Positions 23,700 to 35,933 of a DNA stretch of 64,000 nt are shown piece by piece (position 1 is the stretch's first letter; every line of letters starts with the position of its first letter). The notes below the pieces were generated by a model. It made no database searches. It saw only the letters and a list, made by a program, of their open reading frames with translations, and had not been told where the DNA came from. Both the position numbers and the translations under genes were made by a program. Source of the DNA: Colletotrichum lupini (Eukaryota > Ascomycota > Sordariomycetes > Glomerellales > Glomerellaceae); the NCBI RefSeq assembly GCF_023278565.1, contig NC_064678.1, forward strand, positions 434,001 through 498,000, read 5' to 3'.

Positions 23700-24263
23700 T
23701 CAAACGCAAAGCCCAGCACAATCGGCACCCCCCTGAAGCGGGTGACAGTCATCTCTTGGATCATCAACGCACCACTTGCCAGCGGGGCACTTGATGGCCG
23801 CGATGCCGCCGCACATGATGGGCACGACGCAGATGCCAGTCTGATCGCACGCCAGGCCGCAGCCCTTGCGGAAGGGGTCGTCGATACACTCGAAGCTGGC
23901 GGGGCACGGGTTGGGCGTGGGTCGGAGGCCGCCGCACTCTTGGTAGATGTTTGTCTTTACGGGGGCGAGGGAGATTGTGCGGGTTCTGCCGGGGCGGGAT
24001 GTCGTGGTTGTTGAGAGGGTTGCTGCGCCGGCGGAGGAGGAGGAGTTTGATGACGGTGGGGATGGCGGTGAGGAAGAGAGGGGAGATGCTGCGGAGGATG
24101 CTGGTGGTAAGGGGACCGCTGGGATGGCGGAGGAGGAGGATGGTTGTGGGACGAGGGTCGTTGGTTGGGATCCTGGTTGTGTGAGGAAGGGTGTTACGGC
24201 TGGTGCGTCTGCGGCGGCGAGGGCTGTTGTGCCGAGAATGGCGAGGAGGGTGTCGATGCGCAT
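23700..24263 (-). CDS. Secreted Ser/Pro-rich protein with 12-Cys C-terminal domain
   Basis: Single-exon protein of 187 aa. I start it at 24263, where MRIDTLLAILGTTALAAADA forms a clear signal peptide; the upstream in-frame extension to 24461 would bury it. Residues from about 30 to 100 are Ser/Pro/Thr-rich, as in O-glycosylated linkers. The C-terminal part, about 75 residues from YQECGGL to GLCV at the very end, has 12 Cys in regular spacing, which suggests six disulphides. I do not recognise the family. The layout fits an extracellular or cell-wall-associated protein, or an effector candidate. Confidence 0.72.
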   Translation of the reverse strand: MRIDTLLAILGTTALAAADAPAVTPFLTQPGSQPTTLVPQPSSSSAIPAVPLPPASSAASPLSSSPPSPPSSNSSSSAGAATLSTTTTSRPGRTRTISLAPVKTNIYQECGGLRPTPNPCPASFECIDDPFRKGCGLACDQTGICVVPIMCGGIAAIKCPAGKWCVDDPRDDCHPLQGGADCAGLCV

Positions 24264-26018
24264 TGTGAGGCTGTTAGTGAGGGTTTGGGTGGTATCTTGG
24301 GTGAGGTTTGCGAGTATGGACGTCTGCTGTCTACAGTCTACGCGTGTACCGTGTGACGGGCTTAGAACTTGGGAGAACCAGAGGGCGAGCAGCCAGGAGG
24401 AAGAGAACATCTGACTTTGCAAAACGGCGGACCGTTGGTTGTTGATGTATGAAATTGACATGGCTGTCGTCTGGAATGCGGTCAGATGGGTTGTCTTGGT
24501 GCCTCATCTATCCCGAATTCCAGTCCGCGGTGGGACAACCACCACCGCCACGACAGCCTGCCACTTTTGGGGTTCGGGGACACACGGGAACACCAACAAG
24601 TGGGAATACGGGGTACAGTTGTCTCCACGAACATTCCCCCGCAAGGATGGGCTGAGCCTTTGAGGACTGGTTGAGTTAGCCTCGTGTCTCAGTTGCGCCT
24701 GTGCCCGAAGGGAGGATTGACATGACACTTCCAGTTTGGGAGCCATCACAACATTGACTGTGATAGATATGGGTTAGGAGAGTGACGCCGGATATAAATC
24801 TCGCGATACTTGATTGTGCTTCGCACGTATCGGACTGTGATAGATGTGGGATGCCGTGCGACGAGGTCTCTTGGGAAGATCGCTCCTCTTGCAGTGATGA
24901 TGGCGGTTGTTTTCAGTGGAGGGTTACTCCTCACGAGGTGAATCGAGCTGCCAAGATTCATTCAGCTGGCCGGATGTATCGAGACCTCGGTGCGATTCGC
25001 TGCGAAGGTTTGCCGATCTGTGCATCGCGGAATGGCACGGTAGTTGTGGCTGGCGAGGAGGCGGCGGCGTCTTCGGACGGGTTGTAAATGACCTTGGCAA
25101 GTCGAACAGCTAGCTGTGGAGGTGCTGGTAAGATATGATGAGTCTGTCACGACCAGATATTCGAAGGATCTTGGATGGCCGGATGATGAGAAGGCTGGGA
25201 CTAGTTGACCTTGGCTCGTGTCACCTTTAATTCGTGAATTCCAGTCGATGGTCGGCCTGCCTCCGTCCGCCGACCGGCCCCGCTTCTCCGTGTCGGGTCC
25301 GTCCCATCTCCTACCGATCCGTGCCGACAGGAATGCAGCCGTGAGACGACACCGCAGCTCATTTGAGAGAATTGATACTGACCTTGGATGTATTCGGGGG
25401 AAGTTCAATACTCCTGGTCTTCTTGCTCTTCAACTAATGCCAGAGCGACCCATATGAGGACATGAAGGCTGACGACGTAGACTACCATGTTCCCGCGTCG
25501 CCGGTCGGACGTGTCCAATCTCTTGCCGACTTGGGCCGAAGATGCCAATACCAACCACAAAAGCCACATGATAATTGCTGTATATGTCATTCCATTTGTT
25601 TGAAAGTCCATAAACAATTCATGCACAGAAGTAAGTAGTGCCCTGCCGTTAAAAGGTGTTTGGGCAACCCTGTAGTCTTCGAACCCCGTAAATTATTCTC
25701 TTCTGCCTACCTATCCATAACAGTAACCTAGAAACTATAAACTCTAGCTTTTCGTCGACCTTGATATACGATGGTTTCTAACTATCAAGGTTGACAAGGG
25801 CAGTATTTAAACTCGCATCTGACAAGCAGTGGCTTGCTTAATCTCACACTTTCACACGTAAACTTGACGAAACAAGTCAAGACGTCAAATTCGATAACAT
25901 ATTCGTTTATTATCTACGGCAGGTTTACTTCTCGAGGTATTTCCCTTTTCCGTATTTCATTCAGTCAATGTTTTCATTGCCTAACCGCTGAACCTTTAGT
26001 ACCTTCTTGACATCCCAA
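24264..26018. other. Intergenic, mostly empty
   Basis: About 1.75 kb before the F-box gene. A minus-strand frame at 25405-25626 has two hydrophobic stretches (IIMWLLWLVLASSA and VVYVVSLHVLIWVALALV) but no partner exon that I could join. I see nothing else supportable. Confidence 0.45.
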
Positions 26019-27621
26019 ATGACGGTGCCGATTCAGCCGGTTCTGATGCCGGGCTCCAAGTCTCATACCACTATACCGCCACATGTAGCGACTTGGGGTT
26101 CTCTACCATGGGAACTGCGGCAGATGATACTTCAAACTATTGCACGACAAACTTCTGGTTGGGGCGCCTGCGCTTCCGTTTGTAAGGAGTGGCAGGCTAT
26201 ACTAGAGAAGGAAAGCTTCCGCCAGCTGAAGTTACAAGCTTCCTGTTTAGATGATATAGAAGCTATGATTAGTGTAAAACAAGCAAAGCTTGTTAGTCAT
26301 ATCTGGCTAAATATCGAGCTGAAGCCATATACATGTCGAAGTTGTCAGACCACTGAAAGTTCTTCATGGGCTTGTGAAGATGGCCGCATGGCTAGACGAG
26401 CAATTACGAAGCTTTTTTCGATCTTGTCTCAATGGCCAGTGGTAGAGGGAGCCGAGCTGACACTGGAGTTGAGCTTCCAGTCTCCTAGCGATAAGGAGCA
26501 TTGCTTTAAGAACCTCTATTTTGGAGGTGTTGGCGAGGATGAGGATTTGAAATTCGACCGGCCTGGTCATCGGTTACCCCACCTCGACTCAAAGCATTCA
26601 TTTCACGACTCTCAACATGGCTGGATGAATGGACGTCAGGTCGATGCCCCCAATGGAAATTCTTTTTCACGAATATTTCAGCCTCTCCATCTCACATTCA
26701 AGGAAGGCCTCCCTCAAGTCAAAGCGGTAACACGATTTGTACTTCGCCGACAATGTCGAAGATGGATTGAACCTCGAGTGCTAGGGTTTCTATTCGATAA
26801 ACTTCCTCGATTACAATCATTAATCTATGAGCCATGGCAAAGTTTGGATAAGATGGCACAAGATCTTATTTGGGATTCCGGTAAGATATAGTATTTGACT
26901 ATATATATTATACCTACTAACGACTCGCGCTACAGAATACCTAAGGCTTATCGAATCCCACTTACCAAAAGCACTGAAGAAAATATCAGTGTTTGAAGAG
27001 ACTAATGAAGAATATATTACCTCGTTTCGACCTATCTCACCAATCACTGCACCTGATATAATCCGGATCACATCACCGACGGTCAGTGCTGCTTTTGCCA
27101 AGAGGAGTCTTAGTCTCGAGCAGCTCTCCGTTACGTTTTTGATTGAAGCTTCGGACTTCTTCCAGTCACGTCAAAAAGACTGGGTTTGGAGCCACATGAG
27201 ATTCCTGACTCTTACATCAAGGATACTTACCCAAACAGAGAATCTCAGGATAGAGAATCTCTTAAGAAATGCTGCTACAACTGCACTTTCAATTCCACAC
27301 CTACATACAATGGTACTATGGAATGGTCGTAAGGGTGAAGCTTTTAAGTTCTTCTACCACGCAAAGTCTAGTTATACTTGTATTGGCTGGCAAGGAACAT
27401 GGGATTGGAAGCTGAAACCTAGCGTGATACGCAATTGGCAGAGGGTTGCCGATCAAAATACTAGGCATGACCTCAAAGTCATTCCAGAGCCTCTCATTAC
27501 TACAAGCATCGACTCTCATGCTCATGCCATCGAGCTCCTGGACTTGCCCTCGGAGGTTGTTCATCCTGTATCTTTATTACAGATGCAACGAGAAGCTGAA
27601 TCGAGTTGGTATAAGACTTAG
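26019..27621 (+). CDS. F-box domain protein
   Basis: Likely substrate-receptor component of an SCF ubiquitin ligase. Two exons, 26019-26880 and 26936-27621, are separated by a 55-base intron (GTAAGA, branch CTAAC, acceptor CTACAG) and give 515 aa. The ATG at 26019 (MTVPIQPV) is the first Met in frame. An F-box-like segment lies at about residues 27-70: WGSLPWELRQMILQTIA, then ACASVCKEWQAILEKESFRQL. The long remainder resembles the large family of uncharacterised F-box proteins expanded in Fusarium and Colletotrichum; no LRR or WD repeats are evident. Its stop lies only 182 bases before the end of the adjoining RIP-mutated element, yet the coding sequence itself is not mutated. Confidence 0.8.
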
Positions 27622-27774
27622 ACATAGCTAGGCTGAATACTAGGTGTTGTCTCTCATGAGTTAATGAAGTGATTTGACGTTCAACTTTAATGTACTGATT
27701 AGGGCGCCTTTCTGAATTCAGTATCTTCTGCCTTCGTATTGGGCCGAAAGGGAACTCTTCAACCCCACTTCCAC

Positions 27775-27800
27775 CCTGCTCACCCTGCTCACCCTCACCC
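27775..27800 (+). repeat. Short CACCCTGCT tandem repeat
   Basis: Two near-perfect copies of CACCCTGCT and a third partial copy directly precede the duplicated CCCCAG at the transposon boundary. Confidence 0.6.
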
Positions 27801-27803
27801 CAG

Positions 27804-27836
27804 TACGGCAGACTGCAAGAGGCACTCCGCCAAAAC
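27804..27836 (+). repeat. Left 33-bp terminal inverted repeat
   Basis: Identical over 33 bases to the reverse complement of 33216-33248, and not mutated by RIP despite several CpA sites. Confidence 0.9.
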
Positions 27837-30800
27837 ACTTTTTTCATGTATCAAAGCAGAAATCGTATTTTACGGTTACCCTACTACTTAGGATAGGGTC
27901 TAGATTAGTATAATAACCTATAAATAGGGGTTATAAAGATTTATAGCTTAAGAGATATTTTAATTTCGTAATATATTAGACCGTACGGCGGTATATAAAA
28001 TCGTATAATATCGTACCCTAATATAAAAGTTTTTCTTCTTTTTATAACTTTATTATAAAAATAACGATTACTTTTTACCTTTTTATAAATAAAAATCACT
28101 TTTTACTTAAGTTATTAAATTAATAGCTCGCTTATAGATATTAAAATATAGATTTATAATAACTTCTAGTCTTTATATAAGACGTTACTAAACTAATCGA
28201 CCTTACGATACCTCCTTATAAAGCTATTTTAAAACGACCGATTAATAATAATATTCGTATAGGCTTTGCCCTTTTTATATAATAAGAACGTATAAACGTA
28301 TAAGTTTTAATATTAATAAAATCTCTTCTTATAGGCTTAAAGGAGTAAGAAAGAAGTATTTAGTAAATAAAAAAGGAGCTAAAGTAATTATTAATAATTA
28401 ATATTTTTATTATATTATATAACGCATCCTTTTTTAAGAATAAACTTAATACTTTCTAAGTAACGACTTATATTAATATCTAAGTTATTAAGAAGTTTAT
28501 TAGGAAAGTTTAGTTTAATCGCTTCTCGACGTTTATTTTATATTAAGATATAATGCGATTTATTATTTTATATTTCATAATAAACTAATAAATTCTTTTA
28601 ATAGAGTAGATAGTATTTCTAATTAATATAAAGAATTCTTATAATATTTTAAAGTACTTTAAAGTAGCGTACGAAGCTATAAGTTTAAAGAAATTCTTTT
28701 CTAAAGCTATAATCTTATATAAAAAAGATAATTACTAACTTTTTATTATTTCTTAAATTAGAATTAAGTTACTAATTATTAAACCTTAGTGAGTAAAGAA
28801 GGGAAAAGGTCGTATAAAGCTAATTATAACTAAAACTTTAAGTAAAACGACGTATAGAAATATTTTAAAAACACGGCTTTTAATAGGTATTAATATTAAA
28901 CTAACGATAAAGATTAAGGAGGAATTGTTAGTTAAGTAAGAAAAGAAGATCGTTAAAAAGGAGGTAAAGGCTAAGAAAAAGGTTAAAAAGGATAAAAACG
29001 ATAGAAAAAACGAGATTATAATAGTTTAATAAGAAGATAAAGTTTATAATAGTAAATAACTTAGTATACTATAAGGATAGAAACGAGCATTCTCGTTAAT
29101 AAATAGTTTAGAATAAACTATAATTATATTTATAATTTTTTTTCGTCCTTAATATTGCTCGTAATTACGAAGCTATTTAATATTTTAAAATTAATTCTAA
29201 AGTTTTCTAATCTCTACTTAACCTATATAATACCGCCCTATAGTTTACTAAGTAAAGTAATTTCTAATTAGAGCTTATTATATATATATTACGTTAAATA
29301 AATATAAAGATATTAATACGCTTTAAAATAAAAATAATTAGCCTTACTAAACTTCGTACTTTTAGCTAATATAATTAGGGAGCCCTTAATAATTAAAATA
29401 TAAATTTATAAAGTAACTTAAGGAGGATATATGTTTAGATTATTACTATTTTAAATAGCGTTTAATAGTTATTAAACTTAGTCTTAGTTAATTAGCTATA
29501 TAAAGTCTTATACGGTTCGTAACGTAAGTTAATAGTATAATTACTATAACTAATTAAAAATAACATAAGGGCGACCTTTTTAATAACGAATTTAATAAGA
29601 GTTCTAAATTTATGCGAAGTTAATAAAATTAGAACGAATTAGTAATATATACGTAAATAGAAGTATAATCTAGTTAAAGAGTATATTTATATAAAATAGC
29701 CCTCAGAACTTAAGTAGTTAGAAGTATTCTTATAAACGTAAGTATACTTATATATATTAAGATATATATTACTTACTTACTAATATACTAATTTATTTTA
29801 ATAAAGACGATTTTATTAACTCTTAATCTTAATATTATAGATACTTTTACTAAAGATTTAGTAATTACGGAATATAATTAAACTTTTTATTATTAAATAG
29901 TATTATAAAAGGTAGTAATAAATACTAAATATAAGAACGGTTTCTTTCCCTTAGTCTAAACGAACTCGTAATAATATAAATCCCTATTATTAAATAACAG
30001 TAAGATATTATATAAATATATTTTAAGACGTATAGATAGAAACCCTTATATAGAACTATATAATAAACCGCGAATAAGTATTAATACTAATATAGATCTT
30101 AAATCTAAATAGTAAAAGCTTATTATACGTATCTAAAAACTAAATATAATTTAGTTTAGGAGTCGTAAACCCTTTATAACGGTACTTTATCTTACTTAAC
30201 CGATTTTAAACTTATTATAAAAAGGTTTTATAATATATAAAGTATAGTTTATCTTAGCTAATAATATAAGCTTATTAGTAAACTTATATATAAAAATACT
30301 TTTTATTATACCCTTTAGTATAGTAAGTAACCTCTAGTATATTAAAAAAAAACTCTTTTAATTATTATTATATAATTACGAGCTATTTTAGTATTTATCG
30401 TTACTAAAGCTAATTTTATTAACGAAGTGTTAATAATCTTATAACCGTAATTATAAATCCTTTAGACTAGAGTTAAAAAAGAATATTTTTATTATTTAAG
30501 TATTATTAGAAGAATAATTCTTAGATACGAATTAATAAATCCTTAGAAAAGACTATACTCTCTTCTTATTATAAGTCCTATTTCGTAAGTTAACGTTCGA
30601 AAGTTCGCTTTATAATTCTAGTACTAAAAACTGTAAAGATATATATAATAATTATATTATAGGTCTAATTACTCTCTAATTTTATAATAATTATCGTTTA
30701 ATATAGTAAAAGATTAATACGTAGTCGTATTATTTTAAGAAAGTAGTAATATATAAAGTAAGAAACTAAGAAAGAAATTTTAAATAAGGGGTAAATATTT

Positions 30801-32279
30801 ATATATAATTATAGCGATATATAGAAGTATCCTTTTGCTTATAAGGTCTTATAAGTATATATATAGAAATATAAACGCTTATAGGGATCTATAATGCTAA
30901 AAAGGATAGAAAAGTACATAATAATAATATATAATAAATAAAAGTTCTATAATTTTATTAAAAACGTTAAACTTTAGGGGGAGCCTTTATACGGTTAATT
31001 ACGGCCTCTTATAAGCTAAACTAAGCGCGTATACTCTAACTTATAATTAATAAGTACTCTACGACTCTATAGGGGCCTTACTACCCAAGTATTAAGCCTA
31101 ACCGTGCTATATCTTAATATATACTTATATAAACTCCTATATTATACTATATAAAAATATTAAATTAATTACTCCTTACTTAGAGTTTATATAAGTTAAA
31201 AATGCTCCTTATAATCCTACATATTATTATATATACCCTCTTCGTTATTTTTAGCCTATTTAGCTACTTATTTAAGGGCTTTTATTATTATATAAAAGTA
31301 TATAGCGGGGATAGTACTTAAAGACTTAAATAGAGCGCCGATACGGACTTTATTACGGCCCTTATAATTATAACTGCGCTTAATAACCTTAGTAAGTATA
31401 TTACGAGCTAATACGAACCGTTAATAAATTATAAATAAATATAAAGTAGTATAAGGTAACGTATAAATAATAACGGGAGGTATAACGAGCGTATACTCGT
31501 ATATAGTAAATATATAGTTATAATTAAAGTAGCCCTTATTTATAAAAGTAACGTAATTAATAAAAATGCCTTTACTAACTTTATAACGGGCGCACGACTT
31601 AGTATTAGTCTTAGCGTTATTATATACGGTTATCTAAATAGTATTAGTAGCCTAAATACGAGTTATAATAATATCCGGGGGTATATAACGGCTATTCTTA
31701 ATAATCTTAAGGTTAAGCTTAATCTAACGCTAGGGCTAGATTATACGGGTTAATATAGTAATATTAAATAATATAAAGTAGTATATACTAACTTATATAA
31801 TACTAAGGTTATAGATTTAGTAAAAAGTCTTTAAAAAGGAAGACAAAGAGCCTATAAATAATATAAAAATCCGTATAATAAGGAAGCTATTATATAGAGG
31901 TATACGTATTAGTAAAGAGGTAAGAGGTTATTTTATAGGATATAAGGTCGTTAGGGTACTACGTAGGTTAGTATATAGGGACTATCGGGAGCTATATACC
32001 CTTAATACGGGCCGGAACGCTATATTAAGTACTTATTATAAGTATTATACGGCGTACGTAATTATTAGGAAAGGGAGTGTCCTATACGAAATTATTAGTA
32101 TATATACGTAAATAGTTAATACTAAAGAAAAAAGTAAATAAAAAGAATTAAATTATAAATAGGTATATATACGTAATTATACTTATAATTACGCATATAT
32201 TAACTTAAAAAAAAACATAATTACTAATTAGTAAAAATTACACTAGTAATTACGTATAAAATTACCTAATTATACCTAA

Positions 32280-32810
32280 TTCTAGCACGTATAGCTTTAA
32301 CGAGGTAATGCGGGATATTCTTATAAAGAATATAAAGAGTGAATATTCATATAGAAGCAAGAATATATGAATAAAGGGGATATAAGCGTATATAAAAGAG
32401 GTTTTTGTAATAAAGAGAGTAATATAGTTGAATTACTATATGAGAAGTTGCTTGCTTAACGAAAGGTCTAGGTAGGCAAATACACGCCTATATGTAGGCA
32501 TAAAAACCTCCTACTGGAATATTCCATTGCTTATTAATTATGATATAATTAATAAGCGTATACGTAAGTGAATGCGTAATCGTAGTACGTAATTCCGCCT
32601 CGAGTAAATTCCAGATTATTCAGTTACCTTCCAGTACTTTCCATTGCTCACGTAAGCTCATATAAGCAGTATTGCTTACATAATCAATACCTATAATAAT
32701 CTACAGAAATCGTAGATTAATATGGTATATAGTTTGCTTACGTAATATTGATAATAAGGCGAATAATAAGGTAAACAAAGTTACCTTCGTAACACTAATT
32801 AATATTTCTA
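32280..32810. other. Compositionally distinct island inside the RIP block
   Basis: About 530 bases that keep CpA and TpG dinucleotides (CTCCTACTGGAATATTCCAT, GTTACCTTCCAGTACTTTCC) while both sides are almost pure TpA-rich RIP product. It has many short palindromes and a TATAAAAGAGG-like string near 32394. It may be a later nested insertion such as a solo LTR, but I could not find matching boundaries. Confidence 0.4.
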
Positions 32811-33215
32811 ATTAGTAAATCGCGAATATTATATTTATAATTGCGTATATAATTAGGTAATAATAATAAAAGTAAAGTAGAAAAGGGTATAAAGTATAAT
32901 AAAGTAAAATATAATCGTTAATAAGTAACTATAGGGGCGTAGGCGGATTACTTACCTTACTTAAGGAATATTAAGTTAATTAAGAGGAAAGGGAAATTAA
33001 TTAGTAATAGAAATTAGTAAGAAGGATATGCCCCCTAGCTACCCTACTTTCGCTAAGTAGCATAACCGCCCTTACGTAACTACTACTACCTACGGTTATA
33101 AATAGTTCCTTATAATAATATATAGGATTTATTATAATATTTATTTATATATATAAGAAAGTCGCGCTATTGATGCCTAAAATTTACGGTAGCCGTAGGT
33201 CTATTAGAAAGAACG

Positions 33216-33248
33216 GTTTTGGCGGAGTGCCTCTTGCAGTCTGCCGTA
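33216..33248 (-). repeat. Right 33-bp terminal inverted repeat
   Basis: Exact inverse copy of 27804-27836, followed directly by CCCCAG. Confidence 0.9.
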
Positions 33249-33254
33249 CCCCAG

Positions 33255-34471
33255 TTGTAAAGTCTGCGGGTTAAAGCAGCCACTTGAAGGTGAGCGACAG
33301 GTGATACGATCGCAATTCAAAAATAAAGTGAGGCGCCACTACAGCCATATAGGGGCCGTCCGACGAAGCAGGCCGCTACTTTCCCGTCCATATCGCATTC
33401 GTTCGGTTTGCTGGCTTGGGCCGAGAGGTGCACGCCGCCCAGGCCGGAGACTCTGCGATATCTCGAGGATCTTTGCTCGAATATTCCTAGATCTTGGGAC
33501 CTAGGCTTAGTCCTTTATTCTACCTTTCAGCCACTGTCATAATTACGCAGGCAATTGTGGACTTGGTCTGGCGAAAGAGGCCACCACGACGCCGTGTCGG
33601 ATCCGTCTGATCCCCTACGCATTTGGACCGAGAAACATCCCGCGAACGAGTCCGACTGCTATTTCCGAGGATATGGATTCAGTATTGTAATGTTTCAGAC
33701 AGTCGTTAATATCCTATTGTTGCTTTCTACTTTCCAATCGTGCAGTTGGGGGCTTAAAGTCCGACGACACGGACGACTCCCGTCGTTCCCCGCCGCCACG
33801 ACTCACTTCCGCAGCGGCCGAATTGCATGCGACGGACGCACAGATTCGTACATCCTTGACCATAAGGTAGGTAATAAATTAGCAGGACCCTCCGCAGTCA
33901 TCGACGTGAGCTCCGAGACGGAAATCAAGTGACCTCCCGGTCCTCTGTCACCGGCCATGAATACCTGCGCGCTGTGGAGTCGTCGGTGGTTCAGGTCGCC
34001 GTCAAGTGTGATCTCGATGATGTTCTCACTCTGACCAAGGCTGAAAAGCCGCGCCCCATATCCTCCGGGCGGTGTCAGCGAGAGACATCTGTTGACACAC
34101 GTTCTCACTCACCACCGTCCAAAGTCATCTGGTGTCCCTACGTCCTCTAAAGACCCCAACAATCTCAGAGTCTTGCCAGAGGCAGATCAGAGTAGGTGGC
34201 CCAAGACGGAAGGAGGTTGGTGGAAAGGCGCTAGCTTTGCCGCTTCATCCGAAGACGTGTGTTGGTCGTTGGCTGTTGGTTGTTGGCTGATGGGAAGCGA
34301 CCGACTTTTCGTATTCGGCCCATCTTCCGACCTTGCCGTACAACGATGCGCCACTTCCTATGTAAGATAGTCGGCATACAGCCTGACAACATGTAAGAAT
34401 ATCACGCATTCTCTGATATCGTCCAAGCCCCGACACCCAAAACCTCACGGAAACCCCCATATCAACCGAGT
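33255..34471. other. Unique sequence after the transposon, no gene recognised
   Basis: About 1.2 kb of ordinary composition. Frames up to 125 codons occur (33555-33932) but show no motif and conflict with minus-strand frames. No RIP signature spreads into it. Confidence 0.45.
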
Positions 34472-34954
34472 ATGCTCTGCGCACCTCTCATAACCATGAT
34501 CTTCAGCCCCTTCCGACCATGCGAGGGCACTCCGACCTTCCAAGACGAATACCGCGGCACCTACATCCCAAACTTCATCGAAGCCTGGCACGGCCCGCAG
34601 ATCGTGGCGCCGGACACCCCCTACGTCGCGGCGGCGGGCAAGAACAGCTTGCACTTCATCGACACCCGGTTCGAAGCCAGCGTCGCGGAGCACATAAAAA
34701 CGCAAATCGAGTGGGCGACTGTGATGGTAGGGCCGGAGGAGGTCATCGCTATTGACGAGATGGAAGCGACGGCGGAAGTGAGGAATAGCTTGACGGGGGA
34801 GACGGTGTTTGTATTTGATCCGGCGTATGCGAGGGTGCTGTTCGCGAGGGGTATTAATAGGAGGAATCCGGAGATTAAGCTGCCTGAGCTTGACTTTGCT
34901 GGGGACTGGTTGGTGAATTATGAGAGTGGTCTAACAAAGATGGAGGACGTCTGA
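34472..34954 (+). CDS. Hypothetical protein, 161 codons
   Basis: Single open frame of 160 aa with GC-rich third positions in its first half, unlike the surrounding non-coding DNA. The start is ATG at 34472, with a second Met eight codons in. There is no signal peptide, membrane segment or recognised motif. The sequence is acidic and of soluble character (AEHIKTQIEWATVMVGPEEV, then FDPAYARVLFARGINRRNPE). It may be a small lineage-specific protein or the last exon of a longer gene. I found no convincing upstream splice partner. Confidence 0.45.
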   Translation: MLCAPLITMIFSPFRPCEGTPTFQDEYRGTYIPNFIEAWHGPQIVAPDTPYVAAAGKNSLHFIDTRFEASVAEHIKTQIEWATVMVGPEEVIAIDEMEATAEVRNSLTGETVFVFDPAYARVLFARGINRRNPEIKLPELDFAGDWLVNYESGLTKMEDV

Positions 34955-35933
34955 TTATCGTTGCTGACTGCTGATCTAAGAGAGATGGAAAGCTGAATGT
35001 TTGCTTCCAGGTCTGGCATTTCTTGTCGTTTGAATCTGTTTCACCAACTCAGTGACGATGATGATAATAGTTGGACATTACGTATGGACGCTGCTTGGTA
35101 TACGGTCGAGGACTGACTCCACGCTAGGCATCACTTCTAGTCTTCCAAAGAGAACCACGCTTTTTCCCACTCATGTCAGAACTGTGAATGGTTCAGACCT
35201 AGAAATCGATGTTGTCATCGTAGCTATGAATCCATTTGGGTTCTAAGAACAGGCTATCTCGTCCTCCAAGGAACTTTGGACGTAGTCTCTCTTGGCGAAA
35301 GGCTTGAGTTGGACCTTTTGTACAGCTGAAGTCGAAGGATTGATCTTTTGTCTAGCTCGCAGTGGTAGAGTGGATAGCAACTAGGTATCTATGGTCGGCC
35401 GCCAAGACCGCCCACATGACACGTAGCTAGGCGGCAAAGTTCTCGTCCACGATAGACTCTGTTAATTGGGCGGCTTGGACATGAAGTACCGGGTCGCGAG
35501 TTGAGAAGTACCGGGGTAGTGATCTTATCTGATGATCAGTTGTGATGCGTGGGCATCGCGAGGCTGAAGGAGTGGGTCGGAAATATTATGAGATTGAATA
35601 CAGTAGAGATTTGCAGAACTATGGGATGACTGTGTCTCTTGCGCCAAGAGACGGCCAATTTGGGAGCACTTATGAGCGTGCCAAGAGATATGCGTATTCC
35701 TTTGACTCGGAGGTGAGGAATTTTCGCCAGACCTCGAACTTGTGGACTGATTGTGATGTGACTGATCTTTTCGCTAGGCTTCGAATAATCGATGTGAAGA
35801 ATCGATGGGCAGAGCAAGTATAAGTATGAGGTTCAGTTCCGCTACACTCCGTCATTATAACAACACCAGACTCAACGCACTCATCTCTCTTTTCACAACT
35901 AAGAACTCCCCAAGTATCGAGTCACCACCAACA
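34955..35933. other. Intergenic, effector-candidate promoter
   Basis: About 980 bases. A plus frame at 35542-35823 encodes 93 residues with a fairly natural composition (YYEIEYSRDLQNYG), but I recognise nothing in it and it could be a gene fragment. A TATA-like ATAAGTATGA lies near 35819. Confidence 0.4.

Larger units (their letters stand above)
27804..33248. mobile_element. 5.4-kb DNA transposon with 33-bp inverted repeats, RIP-mutated
   Basis: The ends are perfect 33-base inverted repeats (TACGGCAGACTGCAAGAGGC...). Both are flanked by CCCCAG in direct orientation (27798-27803 and 33249-33254), a likely 6-base target duplication. An alternative reading is a TA duplication with repeats starting CGGCAG. 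The interior is extremely TA-rich with stops in all frames, typical of RIP. A Lys-rich stretch near 28920-29020 on the plus strand looks like the tail of a former protein. I cannot assign a superfamily. At 5445 bases it is long for a pogo element and probably contains nested insertions. Confidence 0.75.

Noticed and set aside
23947..24414. 155-codon plus-strand frame rich in Glu/Gly/Val
   Set aside because: Antisense to the Ser/Pro-rich secreted protein; a shadow.
27804..33248. Possible CRISPR-like or satellite array in the TA-rich block
   Set aside because: The repetitive look comes from TA/AT bias; I found no regularly spaced identical units.
35354..35400. TGGTAGAGTGG string resembling a tRNA D-arm
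   Set aside because: No GGTTCRA T-arm at the right distance and no acceptor stem.
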